Part shown: positions 1-5,954 of the stretch, in pieces | Numbering within the stretch: position 1 is the stretch's first letter | Layout of the letters: each line of letters begins with the position of its first letter | From: Pseudomonadota bacterium | Lineage (GTDB): Bacteria > Desulfobacterota > Anaeroferrophillalia > Anaeroferrophillales > Tharpellaceae | DNA length: 5,954 bases | Assembly (NCBI GenBank): GCA_015486505.1 | Contig: WFRP01000174.1 | Location: 1-5,954 of the forward strand | Direction of reading: 5' to 3' | Notes under the pieces: model-generated | What the model was told of the DNA's origin: nothing | Database searches by the model: none | Seen by the model: the letters and a program-made list of their open reading frames with translations, nothing else | Translations under genes and position numbers: made by a program

Positions 1-13
1 GATAAACCCAGAC

Positions 14-123
14 TTAGTACCTTACAGGTTATTTTCGGTTTGAAAAAACAAGAAAATGTTCTGATAAGAGTACTTATTTGCGGGCTACAAAGCCCTGTTT
101 GGGGTGCGGGGTTTGTTCCCGCA
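14..123. repeat. Repeat copy 1 (110 bases)
   Basis: This copy runs from TTAGTACCTTACAGG to TTCCCGCA. Its inverted repeats are ATAAG/CTTAT (64-68 with 73-77, loop AGTA), GGGCT/AGCCC (82-86 with 91-95, loop ACAA) and TGCGGG/CCCGCA (105-110 with 118-123, 7-base loop). Its A-rich centre carries only a 4-bp AGAA/TTCT stem (51-54 with 59-62), because it lacks the 13 bases found in copy 2. The bases just before it (CCCAGAC) resemble the CCCGCAT end of a unit, so the array may extend upstream of the window. Confidence 0.85.
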
Positions 124-245
124 TTAGTACCTTACAGGTTATTTTCTGCACAAAAAAACAAGATTTGATAATCAGAAAATGTTCTGATAAGAGTACTTAT
201 TTGCGGGCTACAAAGCCCTGTTTGGGGTGCGGGTTTGTTCCCGCA
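124..245. repeat. Repeat copy 2 (122 bases, with 13-base insertion)
   Basis: This copy has the same layout as copy 1. Its inverted repeats are ATCAGAA/TTCTGAT (171-177 with 182-188, loop AATG), ATAAG/CTTAT (187-191 with 196-200), GGGCT/AGCCC (205-209 with 214-218, loop ACAA) and TGCGGG/CCCGCA (228-233 with 240-245, loop TTTGTT). The insertion at 163-175 supplies most of the left arm of the 7-bp hairpin. The first two stems share bases 187-188, so both cannot form fully at once. Confidence 0.85.
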
Positions 246-266
246 TTGGTTCCTCTCACGTTACTT
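246..266. repeat. Decayed start of a third repeat copy
   Basis: Directly after copy 2, 15 of 21 bases align without gaps to the first 21 bases of the repeat unit (TTAGTACC... against TTGGTTCC...), in the position expected for a next copy. The similarity stops around 267. It could be a degenerate third unit or the ancestral flank. The match is short, so chance is not fully excluded. Confidence 0.45.
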
Positions 267-273
267 GTATATA
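246..273 (+). promoter_or_regulatory. Weak candidate promoter for the yqeY-mutS2-priA operon
   Basis: A -35-like TTGGTT (246-251, 3 of 6 to consensus) lies 16 bases before a -10-like TATATA (268-273, 4 of 6). Transcription would then start near 280, giving a leader of about 65 bases. It is the best sigma-70-like pair I noticed between the repeats and yqeY. The match is poor, and the real promoter could lie within the repeats or upstream of the window. Confidence 0.22.
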
Positions 274-276
274 TGT

Positions 277-292
277 GGCCGCGATAGCGGTC
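277..292 (+). other. Short GC stem-loop in the yqeY leader
   Basis: GGCCGC pairs with GCGGTC (six pairs, one of them G-U) around a GATA loop. A run of five T occurs at 301-305, but 8 bases separate it from the stem, so this is not a standard intrinsic terminator. It could be a leader hairpin or the weak end of an upstream transcript. Confidence 0.35.
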
Positions 293-328
293 TGAGGTGC
301 TTTTTACGAGTCCGTCAACAACCTGAAT

Positions 329-335
329 AAAGGAG
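329..335 (+). promoter_or_regulatory. Shine-Dalgarno site of yqeY
   Basis: AAAGGAG lies 8 bases upstream of the ATG at 344, which is near-ideal spacing. It fixes that ATG as the start. It is the only strong ribosome binding site of the three genes; the two downstream genes have weak or no such site, as expected if they rely on translational coupling. Confidence 0.85.
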
Positions 336-343
336 TTTAAATT

Positions 344-787
344 ATGAGTTTACAAGATGAAATTACGGCCGCGGTCAAAGACGCGATGCGGAAAAAAGAT
401 AAAGTCCGGCTCGGGGTTTTGCGGATGCTGAACGCTGAAATCAAGAACCGCCGGATTGAAAATCAGCGCGAGCTCGAAGACGCGGATATTCTCCAGGTGA
501 TAACCCGTATGGTCAAGCAGCGTAACGATTCCGCTGAGCAATTCACTCAAGGCAACCGGCCGGAACTGGCGGCGAAAGAGCGGGCCGAAATCGCCGTACT
601 GACAACCTACCTCCCGGCGGCGCTGCCGGAAGCTGAGCTTGAGCGTCTGGTCAAGGAGGCGATCAGCGAAGCCCGGGCGGAAAGTAAAAAAGATATGGGT
701 AAGGTTATGAAACTGGTTATGCCGAAAATCGCCGGCCGCGCCGATGGTAAAGCCGTCAATCAGATGGTCGCCCGGCTGTTGGGATAG
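344..787 (+). CDS. yqeY: GatB/YqeY domain-containing protein
   Basis: This is a 147-residue cytosolic protein, the usual length for stand-alone YqeY proteins, and it is complete from ATG to TAG. Family hallmarks seen are LGVLRMLNAEIKN (23-35), KQR followed by SAEQF (58-67), KERAEIAVLTTYLP (78-91), DMGKVMKLVMPK (117-128) and GRADGKAVNQMV (131-142). It has no signal peptide or membrane segment. YqeY proteins resemble the C-terminal helical, tRNA-binding part of GatB, the Asp/Glu-tRNA amidotransferase subunit, but they lack its catalytic domain, so a tRNA- or ribosome-related role is assumed and not proven. In many bacteria the gene follows rpsU; no rpsU is visible here, since the repeat array lies immediately upstream. 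It appears to be the first gene of an operon, with mutS2 starting 10 bases after its stop. Family assignment is very secure; biochemical function is unknown. Confidence 0.95.
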   Translation: MSLQDEITAAVKDAMRKKDKVRLGVLRMLNAEIKNRRIENQRELEDADILQVITRMVKQRNDSAEQFTQGNRPELAAKERAEIAVLTTYLPAALPEAELERLVKEAISEARAESKKDMGKVMKLVMPKIAGRADGKAVNQMVARLLG

Positions 788-797
788 TTTCAGGCTA

Positions 798-3389
798 ATG
801 TCACGCCAACCACCGACAATCCCGGCGCCGGAAGAACTTGCCGCCCGGATTCTCGAACTTGATAAAGTTCTGGCTTTGGTCGCCGAAGAGGCCTTAACGA
901 CCCCGGCGCGCAACCGGCTGCGGGCCTTAAAGCCGGTGACCGCCGAAGCCGGCCCGGCGGCCCCTCAATTAAGCGCTGAACTCAAGCGCACGGCCGCGTT
1001 CAAGGATCTGATCGCCGAAGTCGGCCCGGTAACCCTGAGCGGCATTGAGGATTTAAGCCCTTTTCTGGAAGAAATTCGTTTGCGCGAAAGCTGGCTTGCC
1101 CCGCGTGAATTGCTGCAAATAGCCGACACTTTTGCCGCCTTGATGGAAATTTACAATTTCCGGAACCGGGCCGCGGAAACCCGGCCGCATCTCTTTGAGC
1201 CTCTGGCCTTGATTTTTGCCGAGATTAAGACCTTCACCCCGCTGCTGAAACTGATTGAAAGCTGCATCGATAATGAAGAGGAGATTCGCGATAGCGCCAG
1301 CTTCGAGCTCAAGGATATCCGGCAGCGCATCAGCTCCTCCCGGCAGCGGATTCACGCTGATCTTAATCAGGTTTTAAACAACCCGGAAATGGAGCCCTAT
1401 ATCCAGGAAAGCCTGATTACAATCCGCAACCAGCGTTATGTCGTCCCTTTGAAAACCAATTTTCGCGGCGCCATCGACGGGATTATCCACGACCATTCCC
1501 GCTCCAGACAAACCTTTTTTGTCGAGCCTTTAAACAGTGTCGCCTTAAACAATAATCTGGCGCTGCTGCTGCAGGAAGAAAAACAGGAAGAAATTGCCAT
1601 TTTGAAAATGATTGCCGACCGGCTGCGGGAGGCGACCGCGGATATCAACGCGACTTTAACTAAAGTTTTTGCCCTGGATACCCTGCAGGCGAAAGCCCGT
1701 TTTGCGTTGCGGATCAAGGCCTGCGCTCCGTCGCTGCTGGAAGACTGGGCAGGTTGCGGCTTTATCTTGAAAGAGGCCCGGCACCCGCTGCTGGCGGCGG
1801 CCGGCCCGGCGGCGGTAGTCGCTATCGATATTGAATTTCCGGCCGGGCGCTGCGGCCTGGTTATCTCCGGCGCCAATACCGGCGGTAAAACCGTAAGTTT
1901 GAAAACCGCAGGTTTAATCGCTTTAATGGCCCGCTGCGGCCTGCTCCTGCCGGTTGCTGAAAGCAGCCGGGTACCGATCTTTGCCAAAGTTCTGGCGACC
2001 ATCGGCGATGAGCAGAATCTTGCCGCCTCTTTAAGCACATTTTCCGGCCACCTGCTTGCCGTTAAAGCCATTCTTGAAGTCGCCGATAAGCGCTCCCTGG
2101 TGCTGCTTGATGAATTAGGGGTCGGTACCGATCCCAAAGAGGGCGCCGCTCTGGCCCAGGCGATCCTGATGGAACTTAAAGAACGCCGCAGTATCTTTCT
2201 GGCGACCACCCATTATAACGATGTCAAGGCCTACGCCTATGAAGAAGAAGGGATCAGCAGTGTTGCCGTCGCTTTCGACCCGAAAACCTTCCGGCCGCTC
2301 TATCATCTTCAATACGGGGTTCCGGGGCTTAGCAACGCGCTGGTAATCGCCCGCAACCTGGGCTTCTCCGCCGAACTTATCGAGCGGGCCCGCGGCCTGC
2401 AGAATGAGGCCGAAGTCCGGACCACAACCCTGGCTTCCCGGCTCGAAAAAAGACTGGCCAATACCGCCAATCACGAAACGGAACTGCTGAAATTAAAACA
2501 AGAGGCCCGGATTGAAAAGGAACGGGCCGCCCGCTTGACGGCGGAACTGGAGCAGGAAAAAGAGAAGGTTAAAACCGGGGCCCGGGAACAGATTGGCGAG
2601 ATTGTCAATAAAGCCCGCTTAAAATTTAAAACCCGGCTCCAGGAGCTGGAAAAAAGTAAAAGCGAACTCGACCGGGCCCGGCGGCAGCTGGCCGAAAAGG
2701 CCGCTGCCGGAGCCGAATTACCTGAAGGCCATAATCTTCCGGAAATCAAAGTCGGGAAATTACGCGGCAGTTTCAACGAAGCCGCCGCTGCCGTCGCCAG
2801 ACTGACGCCGCCGCCGCAAACAACCCCGGCCGCAATTGATTTCAGCAAAATCAAACCCGGTGACCGGGTTGTCGTCGCCGGCCAGGCTCAGGCGGCCGCA
2901 GTTATCGCCTGCGAAAAAGCGGGCCGCAGTTTTACGGTTCTTATCGACGGCAATCTGCGGGTCAAATTAAACGCCGACAAAATCGAGCGCCACCTGCCGC
3001 AAGATGCTAAAGAAAACCGGCGAAAACCGGCCCCGGCCGTCAGGATACGCAATATCCCCGCGGTTGAGGAAATCGACGATAAAGGCCGCTGTCAGCAGCC
3101 AGAAGCGGCCGCCGCCGATAGCGGCCGCGGCTTTTCCGGAGCGACCCTGGTCCTTAATCTTGTCGGCAAGCGGGTTGAAGAGGCGCTTGAGCTGATGATT
3201 CCGTTTATCGATCAGGCCGTTGTCGGCGGCCAGGAGCAGGTCGAATTAATTCACGGCCACGGCACCGGCCGTTTGCGCCAGGGCCTGCACGAAGCCTTGA
3301 AAACCCTGCCTTATGTCAGCGATTTCCATCACCCCGACAGCGCTGCCGGCGGGGCCGCGATTACCATCGTTAAACTGATAAAGAAATAA
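798..3389 (+). CDS. mutS2: Endonuclease MutS2 (MutS-family ATPase with Smr domain)
   Basis: The protein is 863 residues from the ATG at 798. The in-frame ATG at 744 would add 18 residues overlapping yqeY that do not look like a MutS2 N-terminus, whereas LELDKVLALVAEEAL soon after 798 does. In order it has a MutS core/lever region with the clamp stretch ITIRNQRYVVPLK and HDHSRSRQTFFVEP (about 205-240); Walker A GANTGGKT (358-365, with Ala where Pro is usual); signature SLSTFSGH (411-418); Walker B LVLLDE (434-439); a charged coiled coil (about 532-640); a KOW-like segment (about 686-735); and a C-terminal Smr domain (about 783-863) with HGHGTGRLR (819-827). The N-terminal mismatch-recognition domain of MutS is absent, as in all MutS2. 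Relatives bind branched DNA, limit recombination or act on collided ribosomes. The Smr LDLR motif reads LNLV (786-789), so nuclease activity is doubtful. Only a poor AGG precedes the start, which suggests coupling to yqeY. Confidence 0.95.
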   Translation: MSRQPPTIPAPEELAARILELDKVLALVAEEALTTPARNRLRALKPVTAEAGPAAPQLSAELKRTAAFKDLIAEVGPVTLSGIEDLSPFLEEIRLRESWLAPRELLQIADTFAALMEIYNFRNRAAETRPHLFEPLALIFAEIKTFTPLLKLIESCIDNEEEIRDSASFELKDIRQRISSSRQRIHADLNQVLNNPEMEPYIQESLITIRNQRYVVPLKTNFRGAIDGIIHDHSRSRQTFFVEPLNSVALNNNLALLLQEEKQEEIAILKMIADRLREATADINATLTKVFALDTLQAKARFALRIKACAPSLLEDWAGCGFILKEARHPLLAAAGPAAVVAIDIEFPAGRCGLVISGANTGGKTVSLKTAGLIALMARCGLLLPVAESSRVPIFAKVLATIGDEQNLAASLSTFSGHLLAVKAILEVADKRSLVLLDELGVGTDPKEGAALAQAILMELKERRSIFLATTHYNDVKAYAYEEEGISSVAVAFDPKTFRPLYHLQYGVPGLSNALVIARNLGFSAELIERARGLQNEAEVRTTTLASRLEKRLANTANHETELLKLKQEARIEKERAARLTAELEQEKEKVKTGAREQIGEIVNKARLKFKTRLQELEKSKSELDRARRQLAEKAAAGAELPEGHNLPEIKVGKLRGSFNEAAAAVARLTPPPQTTPAAIDFSKIKPGDRVVVAGQAQAAAVIACEKAGRSFTVLIDGNLRVKLNADKIERHLPQDAKENRRKPAPAVRIRNIPAVEEIDDKGRCQQPEAAAADSGRGFSGATLVLNLVGKRVEEALELMIPFIDQAVVGGQEQVELIHGHGTGRLRQGLHEALKTLPYVSDFHHPDSAAGGAAITIVKLIKK
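3105..3128. repeat. Paired GCGGCCGC palindromes inside mutS2
   Basis: Two copies of the 8-base palindrome GCGGCCGC (3105-3112 and 3121-3128) are 8 bases apart, and GCCGC pairs with GCGGC across CGATA between them. They encode part of the Ala-rich, low-complexity linker between the KOW-like segment and the Smr domain. GC-rich codon use in a flexible linker explains this adequately; no regulatory role is evident. Confidence 0.6.
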
Positions 3390-3411
3390 TGACGCCAAAA
3401 TAATGACACCG
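3384..3411 (+). repeat. 14-base tandem duplication at the mutS2/priA stop-start junction
   Basis: The blocks 3384-3397 and 3398-3411 match at 12 of 14 bases, each containing AAATAATGAC. The first block holds the mutS2 TAA (3387-3389) overlapped by an ATG (3389-3391) that reads only MTPK before a TAA at 3401-3403. That second TAA overlaps the priA ATG (3403-3405), whose protein begins MTPT. Both junctions are thus TAATG. No Shine-Dalgarno sequence precedes the priA start, so initiation probably depends on ribosomes terminating at mutS2 or on the mini-ORF. Confidence 0.75.
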
Positions 3412-5954
3412 ACAACCCACAACCCGCCGCTTTTCGCGCAGATAGTCTTCAACCTGCCGCTGGATACCGCTTTTACCTACATTATCGAAGACAGGGATAC
3501 GCAAAATCGGGCCGCCGTCGGCAAACAGGTTCTGGCCCCGTTGCGCAACCGCCCGCAGAGCGGCTACATCGTGGCGCTCGATAAAAGCACCCCGCCGGAG
3601 CTGAAACCGGAGATTGGACTGCAAAAGCTGATTGCCATTGTCGACAGTGAACCGCTTTTCAATCCGGCCCAACTGGCCTTTTATCGCCGTTCCGCCAACT
3701 ATTACCAGACCCCTTTGGGCGAGGCCCTCTTTGCCCTGCTGCCCGGCGGCCGGCAATATCGGCAGCTTAAAGTTATCAGCTTGAATGACAAGGCGGATGA
3801 TAAAACCACAACTTCCGACCAGCGCCGCAGATCTTTGCTGCTGACCGAGCTTCTGGATATGCTGCAAACCGCCGGCGGCGCGCTGACGCTTAAAGAAATT
3901 GCCAAAAAAATTGCCGAACCCGTGCCGCTGCCGCAGCTTAAATCCCGACTGGCGCGCTGGCGGAAAAGCGGCGTCATCAAGATTGAAGACCGGCTGCTGC
4001 CGCCGCCGGTTACGGAACAGTTTGAACTTATCTGCGAGATTAAAGCCCGGGATAAAATTATCGCGGCAATCTCCGGCTCGCGCATGGCGCCGGAAAAACG
4101 TCAGCTTATGGTTGAATTTATTGAATCAGGCGGTTTCTTCAGCCGGCGCCGTTTTACCGGGAACTTCAAGGGCGGGGCGGTTCTGATAAAGCGCTGGCTT
4201 GATTCGGACTGGCTTAAGGTTTACAAGATTCCGAAACTGCGCTCATTGACCGGCGATGACAACGCGCCGCTGACGATCCTGCCGGAAAAAATCACTCTAA
4301 CCCCGGCCCAGGAAAAGATATTCAACCATATCCTGCCGGAAATCAGAAAAAGAAAATTCACCCCCTATCTTCTGCACGGGGTTACCGGCAGCGGCAAAAC
4401 CGAGATTTACATTAAACTGATTGCCGAAGTTTTGGCGCGCGGCGCCGGGGCGATTTATCTGGTGCCGGAAATCGCCTTAACGATTGAGCTTGTCGATCGT
4501 CTGATCCACGAATTCGGCGCGCAGGTGGCAATTCTACACAGCGGTTTGAGCGACGGCGAACGCTTTGACCAGTGGCGCCGCATCGCCGCCGGTCAAGCTG
4601 AAATTGTGGTCGGGGCGCGCTCGGCCGTCTTTGCCCCGCTTGCCAATCCGGGCCTTATCATTGTTGATGAAGAGCATGAACCCTCCTACAAACAGGATTC
4701 CGGTTTTGCCTACAATGGCCGGGATCTGGCGCTGCTGCGCGGCCAGATGGAAAACTGCGGCGTGGTTATGGGCTCAGCCACACCTTCATTAATCAGTTAT
4801 TACGGCGCCCTGAACGGCCGCTACCAACTCCTGTCGCTGCCTGAAAGGCTCGACCGGAAACCGATGCCTGAAGTCAAGATCGTTGATCTGGGCAAAGAGC
4901 AGAAAAAGATGTTTAACTGGGACGGTTTCAGCTCACCTCTTTTAGAGCGGATGACGTCAGTCTTTGCCCAGGGCCGTCAAGTAATTCTTTTCCTGAATAA
5001 ACGCGGCTTCTCGCGCAGCCTCTACTGCCTTAATTGCGGCTATATGCCTGACTGCCGGCTCTGTTCAGTACACCTGACTTTTCATAAGAATCTTGACCTT
5101 TTAGTCTGCCACTACTGCGGCGCTCAGCAGCCGCTGCCGACGACCTGCCCTGAGTGCGGCGGCCAACGCTTTTTCCCGCTCGGGATCGGCATTCAAAAGC
5201 TGGAAGAGGGGCTGCATAAACACTTTCCGGACATCAACGTCCTGCGGCTTGATCGGGATACGACCCGCCGCAAAGGTGAACTTGGCCGAATTATTGAGGA
5301 TTTTCGTTCCGGCAAAGCCCAGGTTCTGCTCGGCACGCAGATGCTGGCCAAAGGCCATAATTTCCCCGGAGTCGATCTCGTCGGAGTGATTTTTGCGGAT
5401 CTTTCTCTGGAGATGCCGGAATTTACCGCCCCGGAAAGAACCTTTCAACTCTTAGCTCAGGTTGCGGGCCGCGCCGGCCGCGGCCGCGACGATACTGCCG
5501 GCGAAGTCATTATTCAAACCCTGCAGCCGGATCACTACAGTATTCTGAGCGCCACCACGCACGACTATGAGGCTTTTTATGAGCAGGAGATTCAAAACCG
5601 CAGCGAACTCAAGTTTCCGCCGTTCTCCTATCTTGCCAATCTCCGGGCCAGCGGCCCGGATCAGGAACAGGTGCGCGATTTTCTTAATCAGGCCAAAGTC
5701 TCGGGGCAGCAGATTTTAGGGCAAAATCGTCCGACACCAACCCTGAACCTGCTTGATGACGATGGCAGCCCGGAACTTGAAGAACCGGATTTCCGCCCGC
5801 CGCCGATCGCGCTTTTGGGGCCGGTACCGGCGGCCGTCGTTAAAATCCAGAACCGCTACCGCTGGAGCCTGCTCTTAAAGGCGCAAAACCGGCCGCAGCT
5901 GCATGCTTTTATCCGTCAATGGCGCCAACTGCTGCCAACCCCGACCCCAATTAA
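3403..5954 (+). CDS. priA: Primosomal protein N' (PriA replication-restart helicase), 3' end outside window
   Basis: The frame is open for 850 codons and has no stop before the window edge. PriA is a superfamily 2, 3'-to-5' DNA helicase that recognises stalled forks and reloads the replisome. Seen in order are an N-terminal 3'-end-binding domain (about 8-110, FNLPLDTAFTY), winged-helix-like segments (about 140-280), LTPAQ (299-303), Walker A GVTGSGKTE (326-334), LVPEIALT (353-360), DEEH (422-425), GSATPS (457-462), FLNKRGFS (530-537), eight zinc-binding Cys in four pairs (542/545, 551/554, 569/572, 582/585), AKGHNFPGVDLVGV (649-662), QVAGRAGR (686-693) and a C-terminal domain with LLGPVPA (804-810). 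All catalytic and zinc residues are intact. Probably only about 10-20 residues are missing, including the usual terminal DVDP-like motif. Walker A lies about 100 residues later than in E. coli PriA (Lys230 there, Lys332 here). It lies 13 bases after mutS2 with no ribosome site of its own. Confidence 0.96.
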   Translation, partial: MTPTTHNPPLFAQIVFNLPLDTAFTYIIEDRDTQNRAAVGKQVLAPLRNRPQSGYIVALDKSTPPELKPEIGLQKLIAIVDSEPLFNPAQLAFYRRSANYYQTPLGEALFALLPGGRQYRQLKVISLNDKADDKTTTSDQRRRSLLLTELLDMLQTAGGALTLKEIAKKIAEPVPLPQLKSRLARWRKSGVIKIEDRLLPPPVTEQFELICEIKARDKIIAAISGSRMAPEKRQLMVEFIESGGFFSRRRFTGNFKGGAVLIKRWLDSDWLKVYKIPKLRSLTGDDNAPLTILPEKITLTPAQEKIFNHILPEIRKRKFTPYLLHGVTGSGKTEIYIKLIAEVLARGAGAIYLVPEIALTIELVDRLIHEFGAQVAILHSGLSDGERFDQWRRIAAGQAEIVVGARSAVFAPLANPGLIIVDEEHEPSYKQDSGFAYNGRDLALLRGQMENCGVVMGSATPSLISYYGALNGRYQLLSLPERLDRKPMPEVKIVDLGKEQKKMFNWDGFSSPLLERMTSVFAQGRQVILFLNKRGFSRSLYCLNCGYMPDCRLCSVHLTFHKNLDLLVCHYCGAQQPLPTTCPECGGQRFFPLGIGIQKLEEGLHKHFPDINVLRLDRDTTRRKGELGRIIEDFRSGKAQVLLGTQMLAKGHNFPGVDLVGVIFADLSLEMPEFTAPERTFQLLAQVAGRAGRGRDDTAGEVIIQTLQPDHYSILSATTHDYEAFYEQEIQNRSELKFPPFSYLANLRASGPDQEQVRDFLNQAKVSGQQILGQNRPTPTLNLLDDDGSPELEEPDFRPPPIALLGPVPAAVVKIQNRYRWSLLLKAQNRPQLHAFIRQWRQLLPTPTPI

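Larger units (their letters stand above)
14..247. repeat. Two-copy tandem array of a hairpin-rich intergenic repeat
   Basis: Two direct copies lie head to tail. The opening 23 bases (14-36) are identical to 124-146. A 60-base block (51-110) is identical to 174-233. The closing 14 bases (112-125) are identical to 234-247. The copies differ in a short variable stretch (37-42 versus 147-152), a 13-base indel (163-175, present only in copy 2) and one G (position 111, only in copy 1). Each copy contains successive perfect inverted repeats with 4-7 base loops. The region is non-coding and more A+T-rich than the genes. Hairpins plus direct repetition resemble dispersed intergenic repeats (REP- or MITE-like), but there are no transposase remnants or obvious terminal inverted repeats, and genomic copy number cannot be judged from here. 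The repetition is certain; its class is not. Confidence 0.9.

Noticed and set aside
14..247. CRISPR array
   Set aside because: There are only two long units (110 and 122 bases) with nearly identical content and no alternation of short repeat and unique spacer.
78..287. 69-residue Cys-containing reading frame (starts at TTG) over the repeats
   Set aside because: It simply translates the repeat twice (RATKPCLGCG appears in both copies), has no Shine-Dalgarno sequence, changes frame relation between copies because of the indels, and ends in unrelated sequence. The Cys pairs come from TGT/TGC in the hairpin region.
277..305. Intrinsic terminator before yqeY
   Set aside because: The 6-bp stem is separated by 8 bases from a run of only five T, so it does not fit a Rho-independent terminator.
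744..797. Upstream ATG extending MutS2 by 18 residues
   Set aside because: The added residues are the alternate-frame reading of the conserved YqeY C-terminus and do not resemble a MutS2 N-terminus. The ATG at 798 is the better start, although its ribosome site is poor.
350..913. 187-residue reading frame on the minus strand
   Set aside because: It is antisense to yqeY and the start of mutS2, both of which are clearly coding. It has no recognisable family features and is a shadow of GC-rich codons.
1869..1892. Walker A with Ala in place of Pro (GANTGGKT) as evidence of a defective ATPase
   Set aside because: The catalytic Gly-Lys-Thr and the Walker B and signature motifs are intact. This is a mild substitution at a position that tolerates variation.
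1436..2209. 257-residue minus-strand reading frame within mutS2
   Set aside because: It is Ser/Arg/Ala-rich low-complexity translation opposite the MutS2 ATPase core, typical of a shadow frame. Other minus-strand frames inside mutS2 and priA were rejected for the same reason.
5949..5954. TAA at the very end as the priA stop codon
   Set aside because: It lies in a different frame (5952-5954) from priA, whose last full codon in the window is ATT at 5950-5952. The gene continues past the edge.

Overview
The window carries the start of what looks like a single co-directional operon on the + strand. A 343-base non-coding region is followed by three tightly packed genes: a GatB/YqeY-domain protein (344-787), the MutS-family ATPase MutS2 (798-3389) and the primosomal helicase PriA (3403 to the window edge, 3' end cut off). 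Gaps between genes are only 10 and 13 bases, and I see no terminator between them. The codons are rich in GCC, GGC, CCG and CTG. The protein sequences and the yqeY-mutS2 neighbourhood suggest an anaerobic deltaproteobacterium in the broad sense (Desulfobacterota). This is an inference from gene style and not a proven assignment.

Region 1-343 is visibly more A+T-rich than the genes and encodes nothing convincing. It holds two near-identical direct repeats (14-123 and 124-245), each built as a string of short perfect hairpins, plus a decayed fragment of a third copy at 246-266. The second copy has 13 extra bases that complete a 7-bp hairpin. A weak promoter candidate, a short GC stem-loop and a good Shine-Dalgarno sequence lead into yqeY.

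The three proteins are all linked to translation or genome maintenance. YqeY is a small helical protein related to the tail of the GatB tRNA amidotransferase subunit. MutS2 is an ATPase with a C-terminal Smr domain, associated in other bacteria with recombination control, branched-DNA processing and rescue of collided ribosomes. PriA restarts stalled replication forks. Co-expression of MutS2 and PriA would put two branched-DNA proteins under one control, which is a suggestion only.

The points most worth a second look are the hairpin repeat array, the MutS2 Smr domain (its usual LDLR motif reads LNLV) and a 14-base tandem duplication of the stop/start junction between mutS2 and priA, which creates a four-codon mini-ORF ahead of priA. 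I found no CRISPR array, mobile-element gene, tRNA, rRNA or clearly new multi-gene system.
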